From the NCBI GenBank assembly GCA_041082245.1, contig JBDOIE010000191.1:1-64000 (forward strand): DNA of 64,000 nt. The letters run 5' to 3'. Below are positions 54,868 through 63,588 of the stretch, one piece after another. Positions within the stretch are counted from its first letter, which is position 1. Every line of letters begins with the position of its first letter. The notes beneath the pieces are model-generated. The model was not told the DNA's origin, ran no database searches, and saw nothing but the letters and a program-made list of their open reading frames with translations. This stretch comes from DAOTVY01 sp041082245. GTDB lineage: Bacteria > Chloroflexota > Chloroflexia > DTKN01. The translations under genes and the position numbers were made by a program.

Positions 54868-54879
54868 CGGTGCGCGGTG

Positions 54880-55683
54880 TCAGCGGGGCAGCAGGAGGGC
54901 GAGCAACCCGAGGCACAGGCAGTACACCGCAAAGGGGTAAAGGGGGCGTCGCCTGAGGTATACCAGCAGAAAGCGCACAGCGGCGAACCCGGCGAGCGCG
55001 GCGCTGGCGAAACCTACCGCCAGAGAGAGCCAGGGAACGTCCATGGGGCCTGTGGCGACTTTCGAAAGCTGGTACACGCCGGTACCTCCGACGATCGGGA
55101 TGGAAAGCAGGAAGGAAAAGCGGGCGGCAGCGTCGCGCTGCAGCCCGCGCAGCATTCCCATAGCGATGGTGGCGCCGCTGCGCGAGAGCCCGGGCGCGAT
55201 CGCCGCTGCCTGTCCCAAGCCGACCAGCAGCGCGTCTGCCCACCGGATATCGCTCAGCGGGCGGCTGCGGCGGGAGAACCGTTCCGCGGCGGCCAGAAGC
55301 AGCGCCGTCAAGAGCAAGAATGCCCCCACATAGCGCGGGCTAGCAAACAGGCGCTCAAAAGCTTCTTCCAGAAAAAAACCTGCAGCCGCTGCGGGGAGGG
55401 TCGCCAGGAGCAGCCACCAGGCGAGGCTCGATTCCGACGTTCCGAGCGGATGCCGTGCACGTAACCCTTGCCACCAGGCGGCTGCCAGCTTGCCAACGTC
55501 CCGCCAGAACACGGCGAGCACGGCGGCCAGGGTACCCAGGTGCACGGTGGTATCGAAAACGAGCGGCGGCAGGGGGCGGTGCAACCAGGCGGGCAGCAGG
55601 ACGAGGTGTGCGCTGCTGCTAATGGGAAGGAATTCGGTCAACCCCTGGACGACGCCGAGCAGGAACGCTTCGCCGAGCCCCAT
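54880..55683 (-). CDS. uppP: Undecaprenyl-diphosphatase (BacA type)
   Basis: 267 aa; ATG with GAGGAGG. Recycles the undecaprenyl-phosphate carrier for peptidoglycan and other wall polymers; integral membrane. Signatures: QGLTEFLPISSSAHLVL (catalytic Glu-rich start) and PGLSRSGATIAMG, with about eight membrane helices. Convergent with yggS, so this small area holds two genes linked to the cell wall. Confidence 0.95.
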   Translation of the reverse strand: MGLGEAFLLGVVQGLTEFLPISSSAHLVLLPAWLHRPLPPLVFDTTVHLGTLAAVLAVFWRDVGKLAAAWWQGLRARHPLGTSESSLAWWLLLATLPAAAAGFFLEEAFERLFASPRYVGAFLLLTALLLAAAERFSRRSRPLSDIRWADALLVGLGQAAAIAPGLSRSGATIAMGMLRGLQRDAAARFSFLLSIPIVGGTGVYQLSKVATGPMDVPWLSLAVGFASAALAGFAAVRFLLVYLRRRPLYPFAVYCLCLGLLALLLPR

Positions 55684-55730
55684 GGGCCCCTCCTCGGAAA
55701 CGGTATTCCCCCGGGTGCAGGGATGGCGAG

Positions 55731-55759
55731 ATTCTATCACAAGAGCCGCGGGTTGCCAA
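55731..55759 (-). promoter_or_regulatory. uppP promoter
   Basis: Reverse strand TTGGCA, 17-nt spacer ending TGA, TAGAAT (extended -10), 48 nt before the start codon. Confidence 0.8.
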
Positions 55760-55822
55760 GCCGTTCCAGTTTCCAACGAACTGTCCCATGGTAGCGAGCC
55801 GAGCGGCGATTTTCCCTCAAAG

Positions 55823-55920
55823 GCGGGGTAGGCAGGGGCACTGCCCTTGCCCACCCACCCCGCACCAGGAGTTTCCGGTCCGGGCCAGTAGCGGCTTTGG
55901 CCAAGCCCAAAGAGCGCTAC
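55823..55920. other. Two strong hairpins in a gene-free stretch
   Basis: The gap 55760-56003 has no convincing ORF. It holds a long GC-rich hairpin at 55823-55863 (GCGGGGT... / ...ACCCCGC, about 16 pairs with one mismatch). A second at 55888-55920 has GTAGCG/CGCTAC outer and CTTTGG/CCAAAG inner stems. Neither has a T-tract. It lies between two divergent promoters; a small RNA or a remnant element is possible. Confidence 0.5.
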
Positions 55921-56003
55921 GGTCGCGGGCCTCAAATGGTCACGGGCTTGTACACTCGACATAAGTCATTCCTGCTTTGTTGGAACCTGGAGCCGAGCCG
56001 CGA

Positions 56004-56032
56004 TTGACGCGCATTCTGCTTTACCGTATAAT
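56004..56032 (+). promoter_or_regulatory. Promoter of the ABC-MerR-kinase-DUF58-folC operon
   Basis: TTGACG, 17-nt spacer, perfect TATAAT, 34 nt before the first start codon. Confidence 0.85.
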
Positions 56033-56065
56033 GCTTCGCAAGAGGGCGGCCGGAGAGGCATCCAC

Positions 56066-56815
56066 GTGGAACGCGGTTGGATCCACCTGAACAGGGTGAC
56101 AAAGCGCTATCAGCAGGGAAGTGCGACCTGCACTGCGCTGCAGGGCATCGATCTGGACCTTCCTCAGGGGACGTTCGCGGCGATCGTAGGCCCTTCAGGA
56201 AGCGGCAAGACGACGCTCCTGAACCTGGTTACCGGCATCGACCGCGCGTCGGAAGGCGAGGTGTGGGTAGGGGAGTATTGCCTGAACCGGCTGAGCGAGG
56301 AGGAACTCGCACGCTGGCGGGGGCGCTACGTAGGGATTGTGTTCCAGTTCTTTCAGCTCATCCCCACCCTGACCGCGCTGGAAAACGTACAGCTGCCGCT
56401 GGAGCTGTACCCGCAGCACCCGGCGGGCCGGCGCCGGAAGATCGCATGGGAAGCGCTCGAGCAGGTCGGTCTGGCCGAACGGGCACACCACCTGCCCTCC
56501 CAGCTCTCCGGTGGCGAGCAACAGCGAGTTGCACTGGCACGGGCACTCGTGCACGACCCATGGCTGATCGCCGCGGATGAACCGACCGGGAACCTGGATA
56601 GCACATCTGGACAACAGGTGCTGGAGCTTCTGGGTGCCATACACCGGCGCGGAAAGACCGTGCTGCTCGTGACCCACGATCGAGACCTGGCCGCTGTAGC
56701 TTCGTGTGAAATCTTGCTGCGTGACGGGCGTATCGTGGCGGTGGAACAACGCCAGATGGATCGCGAAAAGGAGGCCCGATGCGCATCGGAGAGCTGGCCG
56801 AGCGGAGCGGAGTGA
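56066..56815 (+). CDS. MacB/LolD-type ABC transporter ATPase
   Basis: 249 aa, GTG start. Walker A GPSGSGKTT, a Q-loop in VFQFFQLIPTLTALENV (the FFQLIPTLTA form is typical of MacB/LolD), signature LSGGEQQRVALARAL, Walker B LIAADEPTGNLD. Such ATPases normally pair with an FtsX/MacB permease, but none is present in this operon or window. The last 37 nt overlap the regulator gene in another frame, so the two are tightly coupled. Confidence 0.9.
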   Translation: MERGWIHLNRVTKRYQQGSATCTALQGIDLDLPQGTFAAIVGPSGSGKTTLLNLVTGIDRASEGEVWVGEYCLNRLSEEELARWRGRYVGIVFQFFQLIPTLTALENVQLPLELYPQHPAGRRRKIAWEALEQVGLAERAHHLPSQLSGGEQQRVALARALVHDPWLIAADEPTGNLDSTSGQQVLELLGAIHRRGKTVLLVTHDRDLAAVASCEILLRDGRIVAVEQRQMDREKEARCASESWPSGAE

Positions 56816-57420
56816 CTGTACGGACGATCCATTACTACATCGAGCAGGGGCTCTTGCCTGCCCCACCACGGCGCGGGAAGTACGGGGAATTCGACCCTTC
56901 GTACGTGGACCGTCTGCGGCTGATCCGTCAGCTGAAGGCGCAGCACCTGCCGCTGTCCGCCATTCGACGGCGGCTGCTCGAGATGGGCTTTGGTCCGGCG
57001 GTGGGAGATCGGTCCGCCGAAGGTGGAAGGCCGCAGGAGAGCCCACCGCCCGAAGGGCTGTTCCGGTCCCGCTTTGCCGAGGAAGCCGGGCTGACGCCGG
57101 AACAGGTGGCCCGTCTGGAAGCCATGGGACTGCTGGCTTCCAGCGAAGGGTTGTTCCCGGCTTCGGCGTTGCCGCTGGCGCGGGCCGCAAGTACTCTGCT
57201 TTCCTACGGTGCCACGATGGAAGATGTCGCGATGCTGGTGGGGCACGCGCAGCAGGAGGCGGCGTTGCACCGACGGCTCGTGGAGCGGGGAGAGCCCGGG
57301 GATGCGGTTGCCCGTGCCGTGCGATGGCAGGAGCTGGTCGCTGCGGTAGCGGCAATCCGCCAGATGGTGCTCTGGGAGCAGCTGCACCAGCGAAGCGAGG
57401 GAGGAGATCAGGATGGATGA
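56779..57420 (+). CDS. MerR-type regulator with a second, degenerate HTH-like half
   Basis: 213 aa. The N-terminal MerR domain is clear: MRIGELAERSGVTVRTIHYY, EQGLLPAPPRRGKYGEF and a dimerisation-type helix. A second stretch (about 95-155: FAEEAGLTPEQVARLEAMGLL ... LFPASALPLARAASTLLSYG) repeats the same order of elements, suggesting an internal duplication. No Cys metal site at the C-terminus, so the inducer is unknown. Overlaps both neighbours. Confidence 0.82.
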   Translation: MRIGELAERSGVTVRTIHYYIEQGLLPAPPRRGKYGEFDPSYVDRLRLIRQLKAQHLPLSAIRRRLLEMGFGPAVGDRSAEGGRPQESPPPEGLFRSRFAEEAGLTPEQVARLEAMGLLASSEGLFPASALPLARAASTLLSYGATMEDVAMLVGHAQQEAALHRRLVERGEPGDAVARAVRWQELVAAVAAIRQMVLWEQLHQRSEGGDQDG

Positions 57421-59155
57421 GGAAGAGATCTCTGCCCTGACGGCTCCGGAGCCGTCGACCCGGCCGGACTGGATCCTCCTGGGGACGCGGCTGGTGCTGG
57501 CGCTCGGGCTGCTCGTGCTCATTCTGTTCGTCCCGCGCCTCTCTGCGGAACGGCAGCTCCTGGTGCGCGTGCTGCTGGTCTACCTGGTGCTGATCGGTTG
57601 CGAAGCCCTGCTCCTTTGGCGGCGGTGGGGGCAACGCGCAATGCCCCAGGTGGCGCTGGCACTCGATGTCGGGCTGTGCCTGGTGTTGCTCTTTTTCACC
57701 GGAGCGACCCAGAGCCCTCTGATGCCCCTGTTGCTGTTCGTGGTGACAGCCATCAGCATGCGCCTGGGCCTCGCGACCGGCCTCGGTTTGAACCTGGCGA
57801 CGCTGCTCGGCTACGGCCTGCTCGTCATGCACGACCAGTTGCGGTTTCCCGCGCGGGTCGACGTGTTGCGCGCGGGGCTGTTCGGAGCCGCGATTCTGGC
57901 GACCGGTGTTTTTGGGGGGCTCATTGCGGAGCATCTGGGCCGGCCGGCCGCGGAGGAGCTGCGCAGCCTGCAGCTTCAGGTGGAGGAACTGCGCGGCCGG
58001 TTGATTCGAGCATCGAAACGGGCGCGCGCGTTCTACGAGATGTCCCACACCCTGAGCGTCAGCCTAAGCTACCAAAAAGTGCTCGAAGGCATCCTCCAGG
58101 AGTGTCGCCGGTTGCTCGACTTTTCCGTAGGCGTTGTGCTGTTGACGGGGGGGAAGGACGAGCTTTCGATCGCAGCTTCCTCGGGGATGCGCGTGGCCGA
58201 CAACGACACGCGCGTTTACCTCGTGGGAGGTACCCTCTCGAACTGCCTGGCGACCGCAGAACCTGCCCTCATCGAACACCTGGGACGCGACGCCGAGCTT
58301 CGCCAGGTGATGGCGCTGCAGCGCTGTCGCTCCGGGATGTGTGTGCCGTTGCGCGCGGGCCTGCGCAACTACGGCGCTATCGTCCTGGGCTCGATCAACG
58401 AGCAAGCCTACTCGCGCTCCGACCTCGAACAGCTGGTGGCCCTTGCCCACTTTGCCACGATCGCTATCCAGAACGCGCAGCTCTACCAGGACCTGCGCGA
58501 CGAGCGCGACAAGATCGTGCGGGCCGAGGAGAACGTACGCAAGGAACTGTCCCGGGACCTGCACGATGGCCCGGCTCAGGCGCTCGCGGCGATCACCATG
58601 AACGTCGAATACATCCGACGCCTGCTTGGCGAGGACCCGAAGAAGGCGTTGGCGGAGCTGGATAACCTGGAGCAGCTTGCGCGCAAGACCTCCTGGGACA
58701 TCCGTACGATGCTCTTCGAACTCCGGCCGGTCATTCTGGAAACTCAGGGGCTCGTGCCTACGCTGGAGCAATACGTCCAGCGTTTCCCGGCCTCCGAGGG
58801 GTTGCAGGTGCACCTGGACACCGGCGGTTTCGCGCAGCGCCTGGACCCGAAGGTCGAAGCCACCGTCTTCACGATCATGCAGGAAGCGGTCAACAACGCG
58901 CGCAAGCATGCCAGAGCAAAGAACGTCTGGATGCGCCTGGCGCGGCAAGGAGGGAACCTGGTCGCGGTCGTGCAGGATGACGGCGTCGGGTTCGACGTGG
59001 AAGCGGTGCGGGCCGGCTACGAGAAGCGCGGTAGTTTCGGCTTGCTGAACATGGAGGAGCGCGCGCGCTTGATCGGCGGGCGCACGGAGATCCGCTCCGT
59101 TCCGGGGAAGGGGACGGCGGTGATCATCACCGTGCCCCTGGAGGGCAGAGACTGA
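57413..59155 (+). CDS. NarL-class sensor histidine kinase with GAF domain
   Basis: 580 aa. About six membrane helices (about 22-180), a short coiled coil, a GAF domain (about 215-365), then HisKA_3 with the phospho-accepting His384 in SRDLHDGPAQALAA. The HATPase domain has the N-box QEAVNNARKHARAK, DDGVGFD and a GSFGLLNMEERA ATP lid. No response regulator is adjacent, so its partner lies elsewhere. The first 8 nt overlap the regulator gene. Confidence 0.92.
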   Translation: MDEEEISALTAPEPSTRPDWILLGTRLVLALGLLVLILFVPRLSAERQLLVRVLLVYLVLIGCEALLLWRRWGQRAMPQVALALDVGLCLVLLFFTGATQSPLMPLLLFVVTAISMRLGLATGLGLNLATLLGYGLLVMHDQLRFPARVDVLRAGLFGAAILATGVFGGLIAEHLGRPAAEELRSLQLQVEELRGRLIRASKRARAFYEMSHTLSVSLSYQKVLEGILQECRRLLDFSVGVVLLTGGKDELSIAASSGMRVADNDTRVYLVGGTLSNCLATAEPALIEHLGRDAELRQVMALQRCRSGMCVPLRAGLRNYGAIVLGSINEQAYSRSDLEQLVALAHFATIAIQNAQLYQDLRDERDKIVRAEENVRKELSRDLHDGPAQALAAITMNVEYIRRLLGEDPKKALAELDNLEQLARKTSWDIRTMLFELRPVILETQGLVPTLEQYVQRFPASEGLQVHLDTGGFAQRLDPKVEATVFTIMQEAVNNARKHARAKNVWMRLARQGGNLVAVVQDDGVGFDVEAVRAGYEKRGSFGLLNMEERARLIGGRTEIRSVPGKGTAVIITVPLEGRD

Positions 59156-60450
59156 TGCGAGCGCTGCTGCTCTTTCTCTTTACGGTAGCGGTCTTTTTTA
59201 TGGCTCAAGGGACGGGCAACCGCATCCTGTTCCATCTGTTCTACCTGCTGGCCGCGCTCCTGGTGGTGTGCTACCTGTGGGCGCAGATGAACCGTCGCGG
59301 GCTGAACGCCTGGAGGGAACTGCGCACCACGCGAGCTCAGGTCGGTAAGGAGATCGAGGAGCGCCTGGTCGTGCACAACCAGAGCGCCTGGCCCAAACTG
59401 TGGGTGGAGGTGGAGGACCGCAACGACCTTCCCGGCCACGCGACCCGTTTCGTGACCAGCGTTCCTCCGAAGGAACGGAGGCGCCTCTGGGCACGCACGA
59501 CCTGTCGCCTGCGTGGAAAGTACACCTTTGGGCCGATCTGGATCTCCACGGGTGATCCACTTGGGCTCTTCCTTTTCCGTCACTGCATCCCGACGACGAC
59601 GGAAGTGCTTGTCTATCCGGCTACCGAACCGGTCTACGGATTTCACCTGCCCCCGGCTGAATTGCCCGGGGGCACTGCCACCCGACGACGTACCCATCAG
59701 GTGACCCCGAACGTATCCGAGATCCGCGACTATGCTCCAGGCGATAGCTACAACCGTATCCACTGGCGGTCTACCGCACGCCATCGGCGGTTGATCGTAA
59801 AAGAGTTCGAGCTGGACCCTTCGGCGGATGTCTGGATTGTCCTCGACCTGGAACGCGGCGTGCAACGCAGCGAGGCGTGGCGTGGTGCGCCTCCGCCGGA
59901 TATCGCTCAGGAGGTCCGCACCGCCGAGTCGACCGAAGAGTACATCATCACGGCTGCGGCCTCGCTCGGCCGGCACCTGATCCTTCAGCAGCGGCGAAAC
60001 ACCGGCCTGATCGCGTGGGGCCAGTACCGGGAGGTGATCCCCCCAGAACGCGAACCGCGACAGTTCTACCGTTTCCTGGAAAGCCTGGCGATCCTGCGTG
60101 CCCACGGGACGACGCCGCTGGCGCAAGTGCTGGCTGCAGAGGCGAACCGCTTCGGCCGGCACACCAGCTTGATCGTCATCACTTGCTCGACGGACCCGCG
60201 GTGGGTGCAGCTGGGGTTGCGCGATCTCCTGTACAGCGGCGTGCATGCCGTGGCGGTGCTTGTGGACGGCGCGACCTTCGGTGGGTGGCAAGAACTGGAG
60301 GCGGTGCGCGCGGAGCTCATTGTGCAGCGGGTTCCGTACTATATCCTTCGCAAAGGCGAACCGATCGGGCAGGCGCTGAGCAGCCTGGTGAGCGAGGCTT
60401 TCCCCTTTGTCGGCGCCCGTTTGGTGGGCGAACGATCCGCCGCGCTCTAG
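59155..60450 (+). CDS. DUF58 family protein
   Basis: 431 aa. Two membrane helices at the start (about 3-45), an immunoglobulin-like part, then the DUF58 signature RDYAPGDSYNRIHWRSTARHR followed by a VWA-like fold (VWIVLDLERG). DUF58 proteins usually accompany a MoxR AAA ATPase and transglutaminase, neither of which is here. TGATG overlap with the kinase gene. Confidence 0.88.
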   Translation: MRALLLFLFTVAVFFMAQGTGNRILFHLFYLLAALLVVCYLWAQMNRRGLNAWRELRTTRAQVGKEIEERLVVHNQSAWPKLWVEVEDRNDLPGHATRFVTSVPPKERRRLWARTTCRLRGKYTFGPIWISTGDPLGLFLFRHCIPTTTEVLVYPATEPVYGFHLPPAELPGGTATRRRTHQVTPNVSEIRDYAPGDSYNRIHWRSTARHRRLIVKEFELDPSADVWIVLDLERGVQRSEAWRGAPPPDIAQEVRTAESTEEYIITAAASLGRHLILQQRRNTGLIAWGQYREVIPPEREPRQFYRFLESLAILRAHGTTPLAQVLAAEANRFGRHTSLIVITCSTDPRWVQLGLRDLLYSGVHAVAVLVDGATFGGWQELEAVRAELIVQRVPYYILRKGEPIGQALSSLVSEAFPFVGARLVGERSAAL

Positions 60451-60461
60451 TTGCTCCGGAG

Positions 60462-61829
60462 ATGTCTCCCCTGAGCTTCCACCAGATGATTTCCGAGCTG
60501 GAAAGCTACCTTTCGCTTTACGTCCGGCGAAAGGAATCCTTTCCGGACCACGCGCACGCGAGTCCGCTGCGGGCCCGCCGTCTGCTCGATCGCTTGGGAG
60601 CTCCAGACGCACGCATGCCGATCGTGCGAGTGATCGGCACAAAAGGTAAGGGCTCGACTGCCGCGATGCTGGAGGCCGTGCTGCGTGCTGCGGGGTACCG
60701 GACGGGCCTGTACACGTCGCCGCACCTGCATACACCCCGGGAACGCATCCGGGTCGATGGCCTGCCCATTGGTCGCGACGAGTTCCTTTCCGGCCTCCGA
60801 TTCGTTCTTCCTGAACTCGAGGCGAGCCTGGCATGGGAAATCGGTCCGCTGACGCTCTTCGAAGGACTCACGGCGCTCGCGATGCGGCATTTCGCGCAGC
60901 AGGGGGTCGAGCTCGCGGTGGTCGAGGCGGGCATGGGGGGACGGAGCGATGCCACCCATGCCCTTCGGCCTGTCCTGACCGTCCTTACGCCGATTTCGCT
61001 CGACCACCAGGCCTACCTGGGGGACACCGTGGTGGAAATCGCCGCAGAGAAGGCGGGAGCGGTCCCCGAAGGCGGGATGGTCGCCTGCGCGCGGCAGGAA
61101 CCTGATGCATGGGAGGTTGTGCTGCGGCACTGCCGGGCGGTCGGGGCGACGGTGCACACCATTCCAGAGGAGCTTGCGACGGTGCCAGGGTTGGCCGGCC
61201 CCCACCAGCGGGAGAACGCCCGTCTGGTGGTACTCGCCGTCATGCTGCTGCGGTCCCACGGCTGGCACATCCCGGAGGATGCGGTGCGCGAAGGGCTGCG
61301 CGATGTACAGTGGCCGGGCCGCCTGGAGATCGTGGCCGGCCGGCCGCTTACCGTGGTCGACGGGGCGCACAACCCTGCGGCGGCGAAAGCGCTGGCCTCT
61401 GCCCTGGTCGAAGAGGGCTTCGCGAAACGGCAGCCGCGCATCCTCGTCTTGGGTGCATCTGCGGACAAGGACCTGCTCGGCCTGATCCGTCCGCTGGTGC
61501 CGCTTGCGGACCAGGTGGTGACCACGCGAGCGGCGCACCACCGGGCGGTGGACGACCAGGTCCTCGCCGCGCTGGTGGAGAGACAGGGCGTTCCGGCTCG
61601 GCCGGCAAACCCGGTAGCGGAGGCGTTGCGGATCGCCCGCGAACGGGCCGGGCCAGAGGGCCTGGTCTGTGTCACCGGCTCCTTCTTCGTTGTCGCCGAA
61701 GCCCGAGAAGCGCTGGGACTTGCCGTCCGCGAGCCGTGGCCGGAGCCGGTTCCCTCGGGCGCGTACGATTTGCCCGGCGCCACTGGACGTGCTATAATGC
61801 GCGGCGATTCGCGCGCTGGTGGGCCCTGA
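60462..61829 (+). CDS. folC: Folylpolyglutamate synthase / dihydrofolate synthase
   Basis: 455 aa. Adds glutamate to folates, or to dihydropteroate. Mur-ligase-type motifs: P-loop VIGTKGKGSTAAML, YTSPHLHTPRERIRVDG, AGMGGRSDATHAL, SLDHQAYLGDT and VDGAHNPAAAKAL. The ATG is weakly supported by GGAG immediately before it; an ATG eight codons later is possible. Last gene of the overlapping operon, 11 nt after DUF58. Confidence 0.93.
   Translation: MSPLSFHQMISELESYLSLYVRRKESFPDHAHASPLRARRLLDRLGAPDARMPIVRVIGTKGKGSTAAMLEAVLRAAGYRTGLYTSPHLHTPRERIRVDGLPIGRDEFLSGLRFVLPELEASLAWEIGPLTLFEGLTALAMRHFAQQGVELAVVEAGMGGRSDATHALRPVLTVLTPISLDHQAYLGDTVVEIAAEKAGAVPEGGMVACARQEPDAWEVVLRHCRAVGATVHTIPEELATVPGLAGPHQRENARLVVLAVMLLRSHGWHIPEDAVREGLRDVQWPGRLEIVAGRPLTVVDGAHNPAAAKALASALVEEGFAKRQPRILVLGASADKDLLGLIRPLVPLADQVVTTRAAHHRAVDDQVLAALVERQGVPARPANPVAEALRIARERAGPEGLVCVTGSFFVVAEAREALGLAVREPWPEPVPSGAYDLPGATGRAIMRGDSRAGGP
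61770..61798 (+). promoter_or_regulatory. Promoter for the glycosidase pair
   Basis: TTGCCC, 17-nt spacer, perfect TATAAT, inside the 3' end of folC. Confidence 0.8.
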
Positions 61830-61851
61830 GTACGGAGAGGAGGTTCGCTCG

Positions 61852-63561
61852 ATGGCGGTACGTCGTTCCGTGTCGTGGCTGCTGCTCCTGCTCGTGTTGC
61901 TCGGGAGCTTCACAGCTGTGCCTGCATCGGCGGCTCCCGGGTCCACCCGTTCCCGCTACTTTCCACAAACCGGGCACACGGTCTCCGGGGCCTTCCTGGA
62001 CTACTGGGAGCGGTACGGGGGGCTGTACATCTTCGGGTACCCGATGACGGACGAATTTATGGATGTCAGCACGGACGGGAACGTCTACCTCACCCAGTAC
62101 TTCGAGCGCGCGATCTTTGAGTACCATCCGGAGTACGCCGGGACCCGCTACCAGGTCCTGCTGCGGCTGCTCGGAGTGATCGTCACCCAGGGGCGCTGGT
62201 TCGACCCTGCACCGCCTCCGCACTACGATACACCGGGGCGGCTCTACTTCCCCTACTACGGGGGACATTCGCTCTCCGGCCTCTTCCTCTCGTACTGGCA
62301 ACGCCACGGGGGATTGCCCATCTTCGGATATCCGATCTCCGAACCGTTCTACGAAGTGAGCCCGACGGACGGCCAGACCTATCTCGTGCAATACTTCGAG
62401 CGGAACCGGTTCGAGTACCATCCTGAACTGGCTGGGACGCCCTACGAGGTCCTCTTGGGACTGCTGGGTTCCGAGTACCTGGCCTCGCACCCGATCTCCA
62501 CCCCTCCCACCCCGCCTGCGCCGCCCCCGCCTCAGGCATCCGGGATGATCTACGGCTTCGACGTCCACCTGACGGGCGCGAATTTGAACCGCGTGCTCGA
62601 CCTCGTCCAGCGGGCAGGCTTCGGCTGGATCCGCCAGCAGGTACACTGGGCGGACATCGAGCCGGCCAAGGGCTCGTACAACTGGGGTTTCCTGGACCAG
62701 ATCGTCGATACGGCATCCCGGCGAGGGGTTCGGGTGCTGTTCAGCATTGTCTGGTCCCCTTCCTGGGCGAGGCACGATGGCGGCCACGGGATGCCGGACA
62801 ACCCGGCGGACCTGGGTGATTTCCTGGCCGCGATGGCTTCCCGCTACAAGGGGAAGGGGATGGCCTATGAGATCTGGAACGAGCAGAACTATGCCGTGGA
62901 GAATGCGGGGTATGTCGCAGGGCCGGGGCGGTATGTGGAGTTGTTGAAGGTGGCCTACAGCCGGATCAAGCAGTCGGACCCCGGCGCGATCGTGGTGTGT
63001 GGGCCGCTCACCCCCACGGGCGTGAACAACCCCTACGTCGCGATCGATGACCTGACCTACCTGCGCCAGATGCTGGAGTACCAGGGTGGGGCAATCCGGA
63101 ACTATTTCGACGTGCTCGGTGTCCATGTGGCGGGGGCGAACAACCCGCCCGACACACTCTGGCCGGAGAACCCCGGCCCTGACGGATGGACGGACCACAC
63201 GAGCCACTACTTCCGCCACCTGGAAAAGATCCGGGCGGTGGTGGAAGCGGCCGGTATGGGGGACAAGAAGATCTGGGTCACCGAGTTCGGGTGGGCGTCG
63301 ACCGAGAACGTGACCGACCGTGCGGCTCCGGGCTACGAATACGCCTACCAGAACTCGGAACAGGAACAGGCCTCGTACCTCGTACGTGCCTTCGAGAAGG
63401 GCCGCACCGAGTACCAGCCCTGGCTCGGCGCGATGTTCCTGTGGAACCTGAACTTCGCGCAGGAATTCCCGCCCTGGGACGAGAAAGCCCCCTTCGGCGT
63501 CATCCGGCCGGATGGCACCCCGCGGCCGGCCTACGAGGCGCTCGTGCGGATGCCGAAGTGA
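61852..63561 (+). CDS. Secreted glycosidase-like protein with two LGFP-like repeats
   Basis: 569 aa; ATG with GAGAGGAGG. Signal peptide about 1-28. Two copies of an approximately 65-aa LGFP-like module (YFPQTGHTVSG ... FGYPMTDEF ... QYFERAIFEYHP; then YFPYYGGHSLSG ... FGYPISEPF ... QYFERNRFEYHP). A Pro linker leads to a TIM-barrel domain of the clan-A glycosidase type (about 240-569). Candidate acid/base Glu in YEIWNEQN and nucleophile Glu in VTEFGWAS. Likely binds the cell surface through the repeats and cuts a polysaccharide; exact family (GH5/GH39-like) uncertain. Confidence 0.8.
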   Translation: MAVRRSVSWLLLLLVLLGSFTAVPASAAPGSTRSRYFPQTGHTVSGAFLDYWERYGGLYIFGYPMTDEFMDVSTDGNVYLTQYFERAIFEYHPEYAGTRYQVLLRLLGVIVTQGRWFDPAPPPHYDTPGRLYFPYYGGHSLSGLFLSYWQRHGGLPIFGYPISEPFYEVSPTDGQTYLVQYFERNRFEYHPELAGTPYEVLLGLLGSEYLASHPISTPPTPPAPPPPQASGMIYGFDVHLTGANLNRVLDLVQRAGFGWIRQQVHWADIEPAKGSYNWGFLDQIVDTASRRGVRVLFSIVWSPSWARHDGGHGMPDNPADLGDFLAAMASRYKGKGMAYEIWNEQNYAVENAGYVAGPGRYVELLKVAYSRIKQSDPGAIVVCGPLTPTGVNNPYVAIDDLTYLRQMLEYQGGAIRNYFDVLGVHVAGANNPPDTLWPENPGPDGWTDHTSHYFRHLEKIRAVVEAAGMGDKKIWVTEFGWASTENVTDRAAPGYEYAYQNSEQEQASYLVRAFEKGRTEYQPWLGAMFLWNLNFAQEFPPWDEKAPFGVIRPDGTPRPAYEALVRMPK

Positions 63562-63588
63562 GCGTAGCGACTTACCAAGGAGGATGGC

